From positions 3,166,001-3,230,000 of the forward strand of contig JAEMBT020000009.1 in assembly GCA_018873245.2 (NCBI GenBank): a stretch of 64,000 bases of DNA, read 5' to 3'. Origin of the DNA: Archegozetes longisetosus (Eukaryota > Arthropoda > Arachnida > Sarcoptiformes > Trhypochthoniidae). Below, in pieces: positions 22,197 to 32,400 of the stretch. The first letter of the stretch is position 1. Each line of letters begins with the position of its first letter. The position numbers and the translations under genes were made by a program. The notes under the pieces are model-generated. The model saw nothing but the letters and a program-made list of their open reading frames with translations. It was not told the origin of the DNA and searched no databases.

Positions 22197-22843
22197 TCTA
22201 AAGAATGAATTGAAAATTTTAGCCTTACAAAAGTTAATTGACCGAATAAAAATTGAAGGAACATTAAATATTAATTTCTTTATTTTTCAACTATAAATAA
22301 AGCATTGAATTAAAGGAATTTTTAGTAGGTATAACTATAAACTAGTTTTTGGCATTTGTCAAGTATTGTGAGCCAATTTGAATTTTATTATTAAATGAAC
22401 AAAATTTTTAAAGATTTAACAATAAAATTTGTTTTGTAAATAATACAGACTATGAATAAATTTAAATGAAACTTAATCGTTCAATAATTAAAATTTATTT
22501 TTTTTTAAAATTCAATAAAGTATAAATTTAGTAAATCAATTTAATTTTACACTAAAAATGTGAACAAAAAATTATTTCTCTTAAATAAGATGATGAAAGA
22601 ATAAATCGAATTAATCATTTTTTGAGATTTTCATTTGAAAAATTCAAGAACGTAGTGCTTCAGTAAAGATTAGGTATAACATTATTATACCTCGATTTGA
22701 TATTTACTCAAACCAATCGAATTGATTATAGAAATAGGTTGAGACATCATACCTTCTGTATACTACCCTATAAGACGAGATTCTACAACTCAGCGCAACA
22801 ATGCTACCTCCAATAGAACTAAAGCCAAAGTTAGTCTAATTTA
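22197..22843. other. Intergenic; GR-C/GR-D duplicated 3' flank
   Basis: A+T-rich with no gene. From about 22620 the sequence resembles the 3' flank of GR-C (about 9955-10010 and 10895-11030), including GTTGAGACAT-A-ACCTTCTG, showing that GR-C and GR-D come from one duplication now separated mainly by the retrotransposon cluster. Confidence 0.55.
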
Positions 22844-23613
22844 CTAGTCCAGAGTAAAATGTTTAATTGTGATATTCTTAGTTTCAGAAGGAAAGTTCGA
22901 TTGATCATTCATGGAATCAGTTTGTATTAAAATAACTGCATATTGAAGAACGAATAGTGTGATCGCTAATAAAGTTTCTCTTTTCAGTCGAAATCTATAG
23001 ATATTGAAAGTGAACTTTTGTTCTATTTCCTTAATTGCCATCAAATGAATTCTTTCATCTTCAGTTATATCTTCATTTAAACTATTTTTATCCAATTTCT
23101 CAATCAATTTCTTGATACCATTAGAAATGATTTCTCCAAGATAACAATAAAGAATTAATTTGATTGAACCGACTTTGAAACTAGTTGTTAGACTTAAAAT
23201 AGCAATAATCGATTCAAACATATCTGAACGAATGGTAAAAATACAAATTCCTGTCATCATTAGTATTGAGCTGAAAATCAATGATAATAATATCAGAGGT
23301 GATAGTATTGACTCGAATTCTCTCAAGTTTTCAATTAAAGCATATAATTGTGTTCTTAAGCCTTTGATGCTCACTATTTAAAAAATTCAAAAGATTTTAG
23401 ATTTATAAAAGAACTTTTAGCTTTCTATAAAACAAAATGTGTTATACTTCACGTGAAATTGCTCTCTAAAGTTTTGAAAAGATCCGAAATTGTTAGCATA
23501 TAATAGATATAAAATGAAATTCCATAAAATGTTGAAAATGTTTTGGCAACATTATAAAGCAAAGCTGACAAATAAATCAATATTAACATCCAAATAGGTA
23601 ATCTGGAATAAAA

Positions 23614-24683
23614 GACAAAGGCGGTAGATGAAAAAACATGTAGCAATTTTAATTTTAATTTGCCCAGATATAAAGCATATAAAATGATATATAATTAAGC
23701 AAAAATTTTAAAAATCGGCGCATTATTTAAAAAGTTATGGACAAATAAAATATTATGGAAATTCTTACAGTTTGACAATATATACATACTATAAGACATA
23801 TATACAACAAAAGTATGAGTTTTAATCTATTGTTGGTAACATTGTAGAGATATCAGGGTAAATTGTAAGGTGCTCAACACGATTTTCAATGTGATCTTGG
23901 TCACGCTGGTCACTGTCAAGCTTTTCATTATCATGATGGTCAATAATGATGGATACAAATTAGTTGTAATAGGTAGTGACACGTTCACATTTGAAGTATT
24001 ATCACCTTTGAACTTTTTAGCAAAGTTTCTACAATTTCCACAAATTAAATCACCTTTGTTAATCAGTGTTGAATCCATTGATTTTCTTTTATTTGTTAAT
24101 ATTATCGGCTTCACAGTATTTAATTTAGTCACTAAATCATTTTCGTTGACGCGTCTTACATCACGTCTTATAATACTATCCAACCGGACAGTGCAACAAG
24201 CACAATATTTATATCTTAAATTAGGTAAATGTGACATTTGTTCGGACATTTCTATTTTTATAAGTTGTACTTGTTACCAAAAGAAACCCAAAGCAGACTC
24301 TTCAAAAATTAAAACTAGACTATTAGTGCTTTAATTTAACACCAAGAAACGTTTGGGTTTTTATTGGTATCATATGACAATAGTCATTTGAAATTTACAA
24401 ACACAATTTTCCGTTACTAAAAAATTATTTATATAAACATTTTAATGTGTTCTTAAAAGCTGTTAATTATAGTTATAATTTGGTGAAGATAGAATTAAAA
24501 TATCTCATTTCGTTATCCTGTAATATTAGTTTGAAATTTGACTCAAAAAATGATCTACCTCTAGTATCCTGTAATAGCTTATATTACAATATATACATAT
24601 TTATGCATCAATAACATCCTGTATTAGTATGGGAATGTTTATAATTAAATTGTCTAACATAATTTTCATATGCCGCCTTTGTC
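23614..24683 (-). mobile_element. Spy-like TSD-less DNA element, copy 1 (1070 bp)
   Basis: The ends are GACAAAGGCGG and its exact complement CCGCCTTTGTC. The flanks are AAA on the left and TTT on the right, with no duplication of host bases. By comparison with intact paralogues the insertion lies within GR exon 2. The described Spy group of transposons inserts between AAA and TTT without target duplication, which fits. The element carries one open frame of 140 codons on the minus strand (23827-24249). It is nearly identical to copy 2 at 24932-26002 in opposite orientation, so both moved recently. The superfamily assignment is inference from insertion style. Confidence 0.8.
23827..24249 (-). 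CDS. 140-aa protein with two CxxC pairs in the Spy-like element, function unknown
   Basis: The intact frame of copy 1. An N-terminal YCACC (residues 15-19) and a later ICGNC (about residues 72-76) could form a four-cysteine zinc site; between them lies a basic/acidic stretch (LDSIIRRDVRRVNEND). The C-terminal third is hydrophobic and Thr/Ser-rich (SLTVTSVTKITLKIVLSTL), possibly just the end of the element in a chance frame. I do not recognise the protein. It is too short to be a DDE transposase. It may be an accessory DNA-binding protein or the zinc-binding start of a longer deleted protein. Confidence 0.4.
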   Translation of the reverse strand: MSEQMSHLPNLRYKYCACCTVRLDSIIRRDVRRVNENDLVTKLNTVKPIILTNKRKSMDSTLINKGDLICGNCRNFAKKFKGDNTSNVNVSLPITTNLYPSLLTIMIMKSLTVTSVTKITLKIVLSTLQFTLISLQCYQQ

Positions 24684-24931
24684 TTTTCCTTTTGGTGATA
24701 GGCAATAATGTAAAGCTATACCAATGTTAATCGGTATTATCAATACTACAAGTGACTTTGAGAATTCGTTCTCACTCATATAACACTTCATTTTAATTGC
24801 AACTATTATAATAAAATCTAAAATCTTGTTTCAAATAAATAACGAAGATATAAAAACACATTAAACTCAATCGTTAGAAAATAATATCAGTAATTGTGTC
24901 CCAAACATCTATTCAATTCAAAGCAAACAAA
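24684..24931. other. 248-bp GR-D remnant between the two inverted element copies
   Basis: Holds the 5' part of GR-D exon 2, the fused start of exon 1 and upstream sequence, in the same orientation as the rest of GR-D. The spacer was therefore not inverted by recombination between the flanking copies. Confidence 0.75.
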
Positions 24932-26002
24932 GACAAAGGCGGCATATGAAAATTATGTTAGACAATTTAATTATAAACATTCCCATACTAATACAGGATG
25001 TTATTGATGCATAAATATGTATATATTGTAATATAAGCTATTACAGGATACTAGAGGTAGATCATTTTTTGAGTCAAATTTCAAACTAATATTACAGGAT
25101 AACGAAATGAGATATTTTAATTCTATCTTCACCAAATTATAACTATAATTAACAGCTTTTAAGAACACATTAAAATGTTTATATAAATAATTTTTTAGTA
25201 ACGGAAAATTGTGTTTGTAAATTTCAAATGACTATTGTCATATGATACCAATAAAAACCCAAACGTTTCTTGGTGTTAAATTAAAGCACTAATAGTCTAG
25301 TTTTAATTTTTGAAGAGTCTGCTTTGGGTTTCTTTTGGTAACAAGTACAACTTATAAAAATAGAAATGTCCGAACAAATGTCACATTTACCTAATTTAAG
25401 ATATAAATATTGTGCTTGTTGCACTGTCCGGTTGGATAGTATTATAAGACGTGATGTAAGACGCGTCAACGAAAATGATTTAGTGACTAAATTAAATACT
25501 GTGAAGCCGATAATATTAACAAATAAAAAGAAAATCAATGGATTCAACACTGATTAACAAAGGTGATTTAATTTGTGGAAATTGTAGAAACTTTGCTAAA
25601 AAGTTCAAAGGTGATAATACTTCAAATGTGAACGTGTCACTACCTATTACAACTAATTTGTATCCATCATTATTGACCATCATGATAATGAAAAGCTTGA
25701 CAGTGACCAGCGTGACCAAGATCACATTGAAAATCGTGTTGAGCACCTTACAATTTACCCTGATATCTCTACAATGTTACCAACAATAGATTAAAACTCA
25801 TACTTTTGTTGTATATATGTCTTATAGTATGTATATATTGTCAAACTGTAAGAATTTCCATAATATTTTATTTGTCCATAACTTTTTAAATAATGCGCCG
25901 ATTTTTAAAATTTTTGCTTAATTATATATCATTTTATATGCTTTATATCTGGGCAAATTAAAATTAAAATTGCTACATGTTTTTTCATCTACCGCCTTTG
26001 TC
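24932..26002 (+). mobile_element. Spy-like TSD-less DNA element, copy 2 (1071 bp, inverted)
   Basis: Same termini as copy 1 in opposite orientation, again directly between AAA and TTT in the former GR-D upstream region, whose sequence resumes with TTTACTAATG as in the paralogues. The one length difference from copy 1 is explained by an extra A in an A-run at about 25530. No other difference is evident where I compared them. The pair therefore forms a 1.07-kb inverted repeat with a 248-bp spacer. Confidence 0.8.
25366..25789 (+). pseudogene. Frameshifted copy of the 140-aa CxxC protein
   Basis: Identical in translation to the protein of copy 1 except that an additional A in the run near 25530 shifts the frame. 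The first part (25366-25557) ends early and the second part (from 25538) continues in another frame. It is either a true 1-bp mutation or a homopolymer error in the assembly. Confidence 0.7.
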
Positions 26003-28107
26003 TTTACTAATGTAATGATGTGTTTGCTCCATTCATAAACCTATTAAGTAAATGAATTTACAAAATATCTTCCAAGAAATGACTCGAGATTTGACTCGAT
26101 GATATTGTAATGAAAAAATGTTGTACTGTTAAAGTATAACAAGTTTATTGATTATCATAAGTATCCTACTGTGTCCTATTAGCATAAAAATACATTCAAG
26201 ATATCATTGAGAATAGAAATTCACATTGAGCAGATTTTATTGAGCAGAAGTAATTTCAGTCTGACTCAATAAGTATCTGTTAACATGACACTTATTGCTA
26301 TTTCCGAAATATTTGCCAGGCTCGATATAATCAGCTTTATACTCTCTATAAGATTTACCATATTATATTTATAACGTACGAAGATCATATTGTCCTATGA
26401 CGGTAAAGCATCTTATTTGGTCACTACAATAAACCCAGCATTTGTATTTATAGTATATTTATAAATTTACTATCAGCCCCTTAAACATACTTCAAGAATA
26501 AAAACTTGAAGATTAGTTTTAAAGCAAGAAAAAATTTCAAATAAATTTGATTTGAATTTGACTAAATAAATACTAGGTAAAATTAAACTAGAGTCTAAAA
26601 TATTGTCAACTTGGATCAATTTCTTCTGAGTCATATCAATCAATTTAAATTTATTTAGCAAAGGCTATATAAACAGATAAAAATGTGGTTCAATTAATGA
26701 TTTTTTTATAAGTAAAGCCTTAAATACAAGTTTTAAATTAGGAACAATAAATTCTACTAATACAGAACATTACAAACTTTAAAAACGGTTCGTTCCATAC
26801 ACTGGACTCCAAGCATTGAGCTATCGATACTTTTTTGAGCAAAACTTCTTAAAATTTTATTTTAAAATCTTTTTTTAGTTCCTGTTTTTTGCTATTTAGA
26901 TTCCTACCTATTTTCGCTAGTTTCAAGATCGAGAGTCTTGCCTCTTCTTCTGATAAAATAATTACCATGTAAATGGTAAAGACAATTTCTTATTCACAAT
27001 GTTTCATTAGTTGAGAAATTTTCATTCTACATTTGATTTAGTTTTATCCATGTTTGAACCATGAGAAAAATACAGTTAAATGTTAAAGAGAATCCTCAAT
27101 GTAAAAGAACATGAATTATTCGGTTATGATGTTTTTTCAGTTATAGTAAATCTTACCTATGAATTATAAATTGAATAGAAAACTATGCATCCCTTTACCT
27201 AAATTATTTACTTATTTGTCCTAGCTAAACTAAAAGTTTACTATGATTACGAACGCAAATTGTCAATTAAAAAACTTCTATTCAACTACAAATTTTCTGG
27301 ATTACAAATTATGTCTTTAATCTTATGAAGAACTACAAAGTATATCATTTTTTAAAAAAGCAAATATGGCTTAATCTAAACGCGTCAATGGTATAACTGA
27401 CAATAAAAATTATTGTATACATTTTGGATAAAATTCTAACTGAAAAAACGTAGATAACAAACCAGGATACTTAGATTGGTTGCGATTCAATTAGGTCATG
27501 ATTGATGCAGAACTTTATGATTTTCAAAATACAAACTCTGATGAGAGTGTGATCGGACGTATTACAAAGTTGAGAGATGGTTTAAGAATGATAACGGGGG
27601 AATTTTTGCAACTAAGAGAGTCTGAAAAAGCATCCCAATGAGTTGGCTTATACGAATTGCATCGAGAAATTGCCATCCAAAAGTACTCAGATAAGCGGGC
27701 AGTTTATTAATCAGTTATATATGTAATATATCTTATAATTGCTAAAATGAATGTACTACAATGAATGGAAACAGGTCAATCAAATTTAAGGTTTTTTCAT
27801 TATTTTGAATTTTTCTCATAATATTTATCTTAAATATACACTGAAAACAAATCAAATCAAAGCGAGTCAAGTATTCAATGTCTTACTGTTCATTATTTCA
27901 TACGAATATTTTATTCAGAAACTTATAAATGAAATACATATGAATAAGAATAAAATAATTATCACAAACTTTAGAGGTTGAAAATATAATTAAATACCGA
28001 AATCAAATTATTCAAAAATAAAGTTAAGAACACAAAACTATTTTGGGAAGACATAAAATAGGTTGGAAAATAATTGGATAAATAGATGTAACATAAACAA
28101 ATTTAAA
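26003..28107. other. Intergenic, no supported gene
   Basis: To about 26470 this is the remaining GR upstream homology. The rest is A+T-rich. A 48-codon ATG-started frame at 27498-27644 (begins MIDAELYDFQ, ends SEKASQ) has a somewhat protein-like composition, but no family, splice partner or promoter could be assigned, so it is not called. Confidence 0.5.
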
Positions 28108-31100
28108 CTATTTGTTAAATTGATTGAAGTGAGTCTTTTCACTATGTAATCTTAAGGCTTGTTTGGATTGAAACCTTCGTTCACATCCTGGCCAATCGCA
28201 AGCGTAGGGTTTTTCGCCCGAATGTTTTAACATATGAGCCTTTAAGTAATGATTTCTCCTAAATCGAGACTCACACGAAGGCCATGAACACTTAAACGGC
28301 TTTTCTCCTGTGTGTATCATTCTATGTCTCTGAAGAATCCAATTGTAAACCGAAGAGAACTCACATCCAGGCCAATCGCACGAAAAATTGGGCGTTTCGT
28401 TTGTGTGTCTCTATTGAAAATAAAGTGTTTGAGATTTTTACGAATATTCAAATGAGTTCTTTACCAATCTATGAATTTTTAAGGTCTTGTATGTCCTGAA
28501 GGCAGCGTTGCAGCCAACAAACTTGCACTTATGAGGAGGTTCGGCGCTATGGGTCAGTATATGGTTTCTTAACTGCTTTTTGTTCTTAAATACTTTTGTA
28601 CAACCGCTGACCGTGCACTCTATGTTTCTAAATATATTAATCAAATAATTTAGATTTCAATTATCGAAACCTTAAGCGATTCATAAAAATAATCTCAATT
28701 GAAGTGATTAAAGGTTTAAATAACAGAAGTATCAATATTCCTAAGGACCAACAAATAAAATTCAGTTCTTAATAGGTTATGCAAAAGTTATTAAACATAG
28801 TTTTGACAATCATTATCTCATAGACGCATTCATGTTAAATCTCACACATATGCGTCAAATTGAACACAACTCAGCTCATCAAAACACGTGTGGGTTTATA
28901 AACAAAAGTGTAAATTAGAATAATGAATAATTTGATGCAAAAACGTTCTGCAGTAATTGAATTGCTAAAATTAGGTAAAAACTCAAAACTTTTGAGCTCT
29001 TGAAAAATAACGGTACAAAGAGAGGATTCGTTTATTATACTGTTAAGCGATACTATGAGACAAATCAATTAATAATCGTCGCCGAAGTGATCGGCCGCGT
29101 ACTGCTCGCATATCGAAGTTGCTCAGAAACCTGAAGCTGAGAATAAGCAAGAATCTGTGTAGATCGTAAACAAAGTTAGCAATTCAATTGAAAATAAGTC
29201 AGTCATCGGTAAACAGGGCACTCAAATTTGACCTCAAACTGAATGCTTATAAACGGCACATCGTTCATAAAGTGACCGCTGCTTAAGTTGAAAAGCAATG
29301 CAAATGTTGTCGTATCTTACGAAAGGCTTACAGATAACACAGTTGATCACATACTGTTTGTCGACGAGATTTTCACTATCGAACAAAATTTCAACAGTCA
29401 AAACAGTCGGGTTTATGCCCGAAACAGAGAACAAATTTCAGGAAATGCAGGACGCATTACACGAGTTCAACATCCAATTCAAGTCATGGTTTGGTTGGGC
29501 ATTTCAAGTTGCGGCAAAACTGACATTTTTTTTGTTGATCCAGGATTCAAAGTTAAAGCAAAAAATTATTTGAACGACAATGACACCAGTGATTAAGCCC
29601 TTGACTCAAACCATGTTTGGTGGTGAGCAATGGACACTGCAGCAGACTCAGCGCCAGCTCAGACTCGGAGCAAAGATAGTGCAACAGTGTGCTGCAATGA
29701 GCTCCCAGACTTCATATCGTATGAAGAATGGTCGCCCGCATCGCCGGATCTGAATCCGCTCGATTATCAAATCTAGTAAGCCTCACACTTCGGTTGAAGC
29801 TTTGAAGACATCCCTACAGCGCGGGTGGGCCAAATTTTCAATGGAAGAAGTGCGATCACAAACTAAGTGATGGTCTCATCTTCTCGTTTGCATTCGAGCT
29901 AAAGGCAGTTACTTTGTTGATCAAACATCAAAATAACATCTGTATATAAAACTCCACAATATGCCCCTATTTCATTGATTGTTGAAAATAAAATTATTAA
30001 AAACGTGTTGAAAGACCTGAAATTGCATAACCTATTATAATTATCTAAATCTAAACTAATTAGACAAATATTTTCAGTCAATTGAAAAATTGATTCCTAA
30101 ACTGCTGATCGGTGGCTCAAATGTTTAGTTTAACACATGATAGAACAAATCTAAGTATTCCTTAACAAACAATACAATTAAATAAACTCTACATCTACTA
30201 AATATTTAATAAATTATCTAAAACTCATACCTTTCTCCGTGAGTAAGTCTATGCTCACGAAGTGCTTGACGAGTGCGTGACTTATACTGACAATCAGGAA
30301 AATCGCAAACATAGGGTTTTTCATCTGAAAGTACTTTCATAGTAGGTTTCAATTTCTTTACAATTCTCGCTCTTCGAACACATTTCAAAATATCGCACTT
30401 AATCTTTTTCTCGGAATTATGAACAGCTTTGATATGAGTTGTAAGCGATTCGGTGCCAACAAAAGCTTTATCACAACCAAAAACAGTGCACTTAACAGGT
30501 CTGTCACCGGTGTGATAGTTGTAGTGAGCCTTAAGTCGGGAATTGCGATTGGTTATAAAATTACATCCAATCCAATCACATCTGAATATTAAAAATAAAT
30601 TATTTTACAAAAAGCGCTTCAAACTTTGATGATATTACACATAGATATACGTATTTTCGGCCTTAAAGACTGAATGTTTAAGAATTTCTTAGTGGGGACA
30701 ATTGTTTTAATTTTGTCTAGGACTTATAATGATTAATATGACTCCTAAAGTTGATAGACTTGAAAAATTGCTGACATTCAATAAAAGACTATCAAAATAT
30801 TATTATTAACTTAACTATAGTAACGGAGAATCAATACCGGACTTTGATAAAGTTATTCATATTTGCATTGAACGCAGAGCTACAGATAGACTCTAATAGA
30901 TCGTAGTCTCAATACAACAGAAGCTTCAATCAACAATAAAAACACAGTGGGGTATAGATATCTTGACTTGTTCAAAAAAACATCTGCTTCATAAGATTGG
31001 CTTCAAATTAGTTATAATTCGAAATAAAAATAGTTATTAAAACAAAAGACTAATTTGATAGGCAAATTATTTGAAGGTAAGCTAAACCATTTGATGAAAT

Positions 31101-31838
31101 AAACAGATCCAAAGGATATTAAACTTGATTTGATGTGAGACTTTGTTAATATTGCTAAGAATTAATCACTCCTTCCTAACAAAATTTGGTCAACACATTC
31201 AGTCTTAGAATCAAAAATACACATTATCTTTACATAACTTGAACAAAAAACTGCTAAAATAAATACCTGAATATATACTTATTATTCTTATTGGTGAAGT
31301 TCATATTCTTATACTTTTTAACAATTTTTGACTTGACTTCAGTCTTGACCTTAACCTGATTTTGATCATCAAAATTGGTCTGACTTTCATTCATTTGATT
31401 TAGCTCTAAATGACTATCAATTGACTCAACAATACTCTTATTATTATTGCACAACAACTGATTATTGGCCTCAAAATCATTATCAACTTCATTATCAACA
31501 ACCGAAAAATCAATTTGTTGTTTAGCGACTGGTTTTCTGACATGACTTTTGGTTGAAATGACTTTGGATTTTGGATGATTTTCGTTTTGTTTCTCTTCAA
31601 TCAATTCATTATAATCTTCCTCTAATTTACTCAATTCTTGAGCCAGCTTTGGGTCCAAATTACTGCCGAAATTATCGCAAATTCGGTTTAAATAATACTT
31701 ATATTTATACAAAATATTAATGCATTTGTTAGCAAATAGTAATTCGTTTTTTAATCTATTATTTTCTTGATTTATATCATCGAAAATATCGTTGATTTGA
31801 ATTGTGGCTATTTTTCGACTATTTTTCTTTTCTCTCAT
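28108..31838 (-). CDS. C2H2 zinc-finger protein, eight fingers, coiled-coil N-terminus
   Basis: Four exons: 31838-31267, 30581-30231, 28627-28465 and 28410-28108, encoding 462 residues with all phases consistent. Residues 1-190 are charged and helical (a DDINQENNRLKNELLFANK-type stretch, then a KLEEDYNELIEEKQNE stretch), suggesting dimerisation, followed by an acidic and a lysine-rich segment. Eight C-x4-C-x12-H-x3/4-H fingers follow, the style with CDWPGC found in TFIIIA/GLI-like proteins. One interval between fingers 2 and 3 (CDILKC...) has lost its histidines. Finger 5 has its last His across the 54-bp intron, which confirms that junction. Likely a nuclear DNA-binding regulator; target unknown. 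The 1.6-kb intron 2 contains a dead Tc1/mariner. Confidence 0.85.
28880..29940 (+). pseudogene. Tc1/mariner transposase relic in a zinc-finger gene intron
   Basis: A plus-strand, frame-broken transposase. N-terminal HTH parts include RRSDRPRTARISKLLRN, then KISQSSVNRALKFDLKL near 29190-29240. The catalytic core is recognisable by three Asp blocks: LFVDEIFT near 29355 and QQDSAPAH near 29641, then ASPDLNPLDYQI near 29740-29775. The C-terminal IRAKGSYFVDQ is near 29895. At least four frame changes and stops. It lies in intron 2 of the neighbouring zinc-finger gene, in antisense. Terminal repeats not identified. The spacing of the last two Asp blocks is about 34 residues, as in mariner-type DD34D. 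Confidence 0.8.
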
Positions 31839-32400
31839 TATTCTTAATAATTACTTAAATACTTATTTGCACTGAAATAATTGTAAATCTATTTGAATAA
31901 TAATTGTTTTGATGTTTGGTTTTGTAAACAGATTTTTTATGAAGATATCATGTTATCACGTTAGGAATGAACTGTTTTGAACTGTTTTTTTTAAACAACA
32001 GGATAAGTGACAGGTTTAACCGTATAAACTTATCCTTTTCTTTCATTTGTAAATATTAAACAAACTAAATCTCATTCATAAATAACATGACAGAACATCA
32101 AATCTAAAATATTTTTCTTTAAATATATATGAAGTTGTATTCATTAATGAAAATCTTTACTTAAAATGAGAACATTTTCAGTTTTATTCAGAATTAATAA
32201 CAATCAAAAATATTTTGATTAACTGAACAAACAATTGAATCAAAAATTGAAGTTTAAATAAAAGTTTGGAAAGCTTCTTCTCAATAGTATTTCAATATAA
32301 TAGGCCGACAGATGGCATAAAAGTTAGTGTTGTTTACGATTTTTTCGACATTTTAGTTGGTGTCGAAACCAAATAGTTTTAAGTGAAAGAGTTCAGAAAA
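31839..32400. promoter_or_regulatory. Shared intergenic region between two head-to-head zinc-finger genes
   Basis: The 562 bp between the start codons of the divergent zinc-finger genes must hold both 5' ends. It is A+T-rich with no frame of note. No TATA or initiator can be singled out with confidence. The arrangement permits a bidirectional promoter, which is inference. Confidence 0.45.

Larger units (their letters stand above)
22844..24790 (-). pseudogene. Gustatory receptor pseudogene GR-D, broken by insertions and a deletion
   Basis: Exon 3 (23373-22844) is open and closely matches GR-C. Exon 2 starts at 24749, is interrupted by the 1.07-kb element at 23614-24683, and resumes at 23613-23448. 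Its penultimate codon is TGA (23449-23451) where the paralogues have CGA. Almost all of exon 1 and intron 1 is deleted: the beginning of exon 2 is fused to the first dozen codons of exon 1 (about 24750-24790). A second copy of the same element lies in the former upstream region. Four independent lesions make loss of function certain. Confidence 0.9.
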
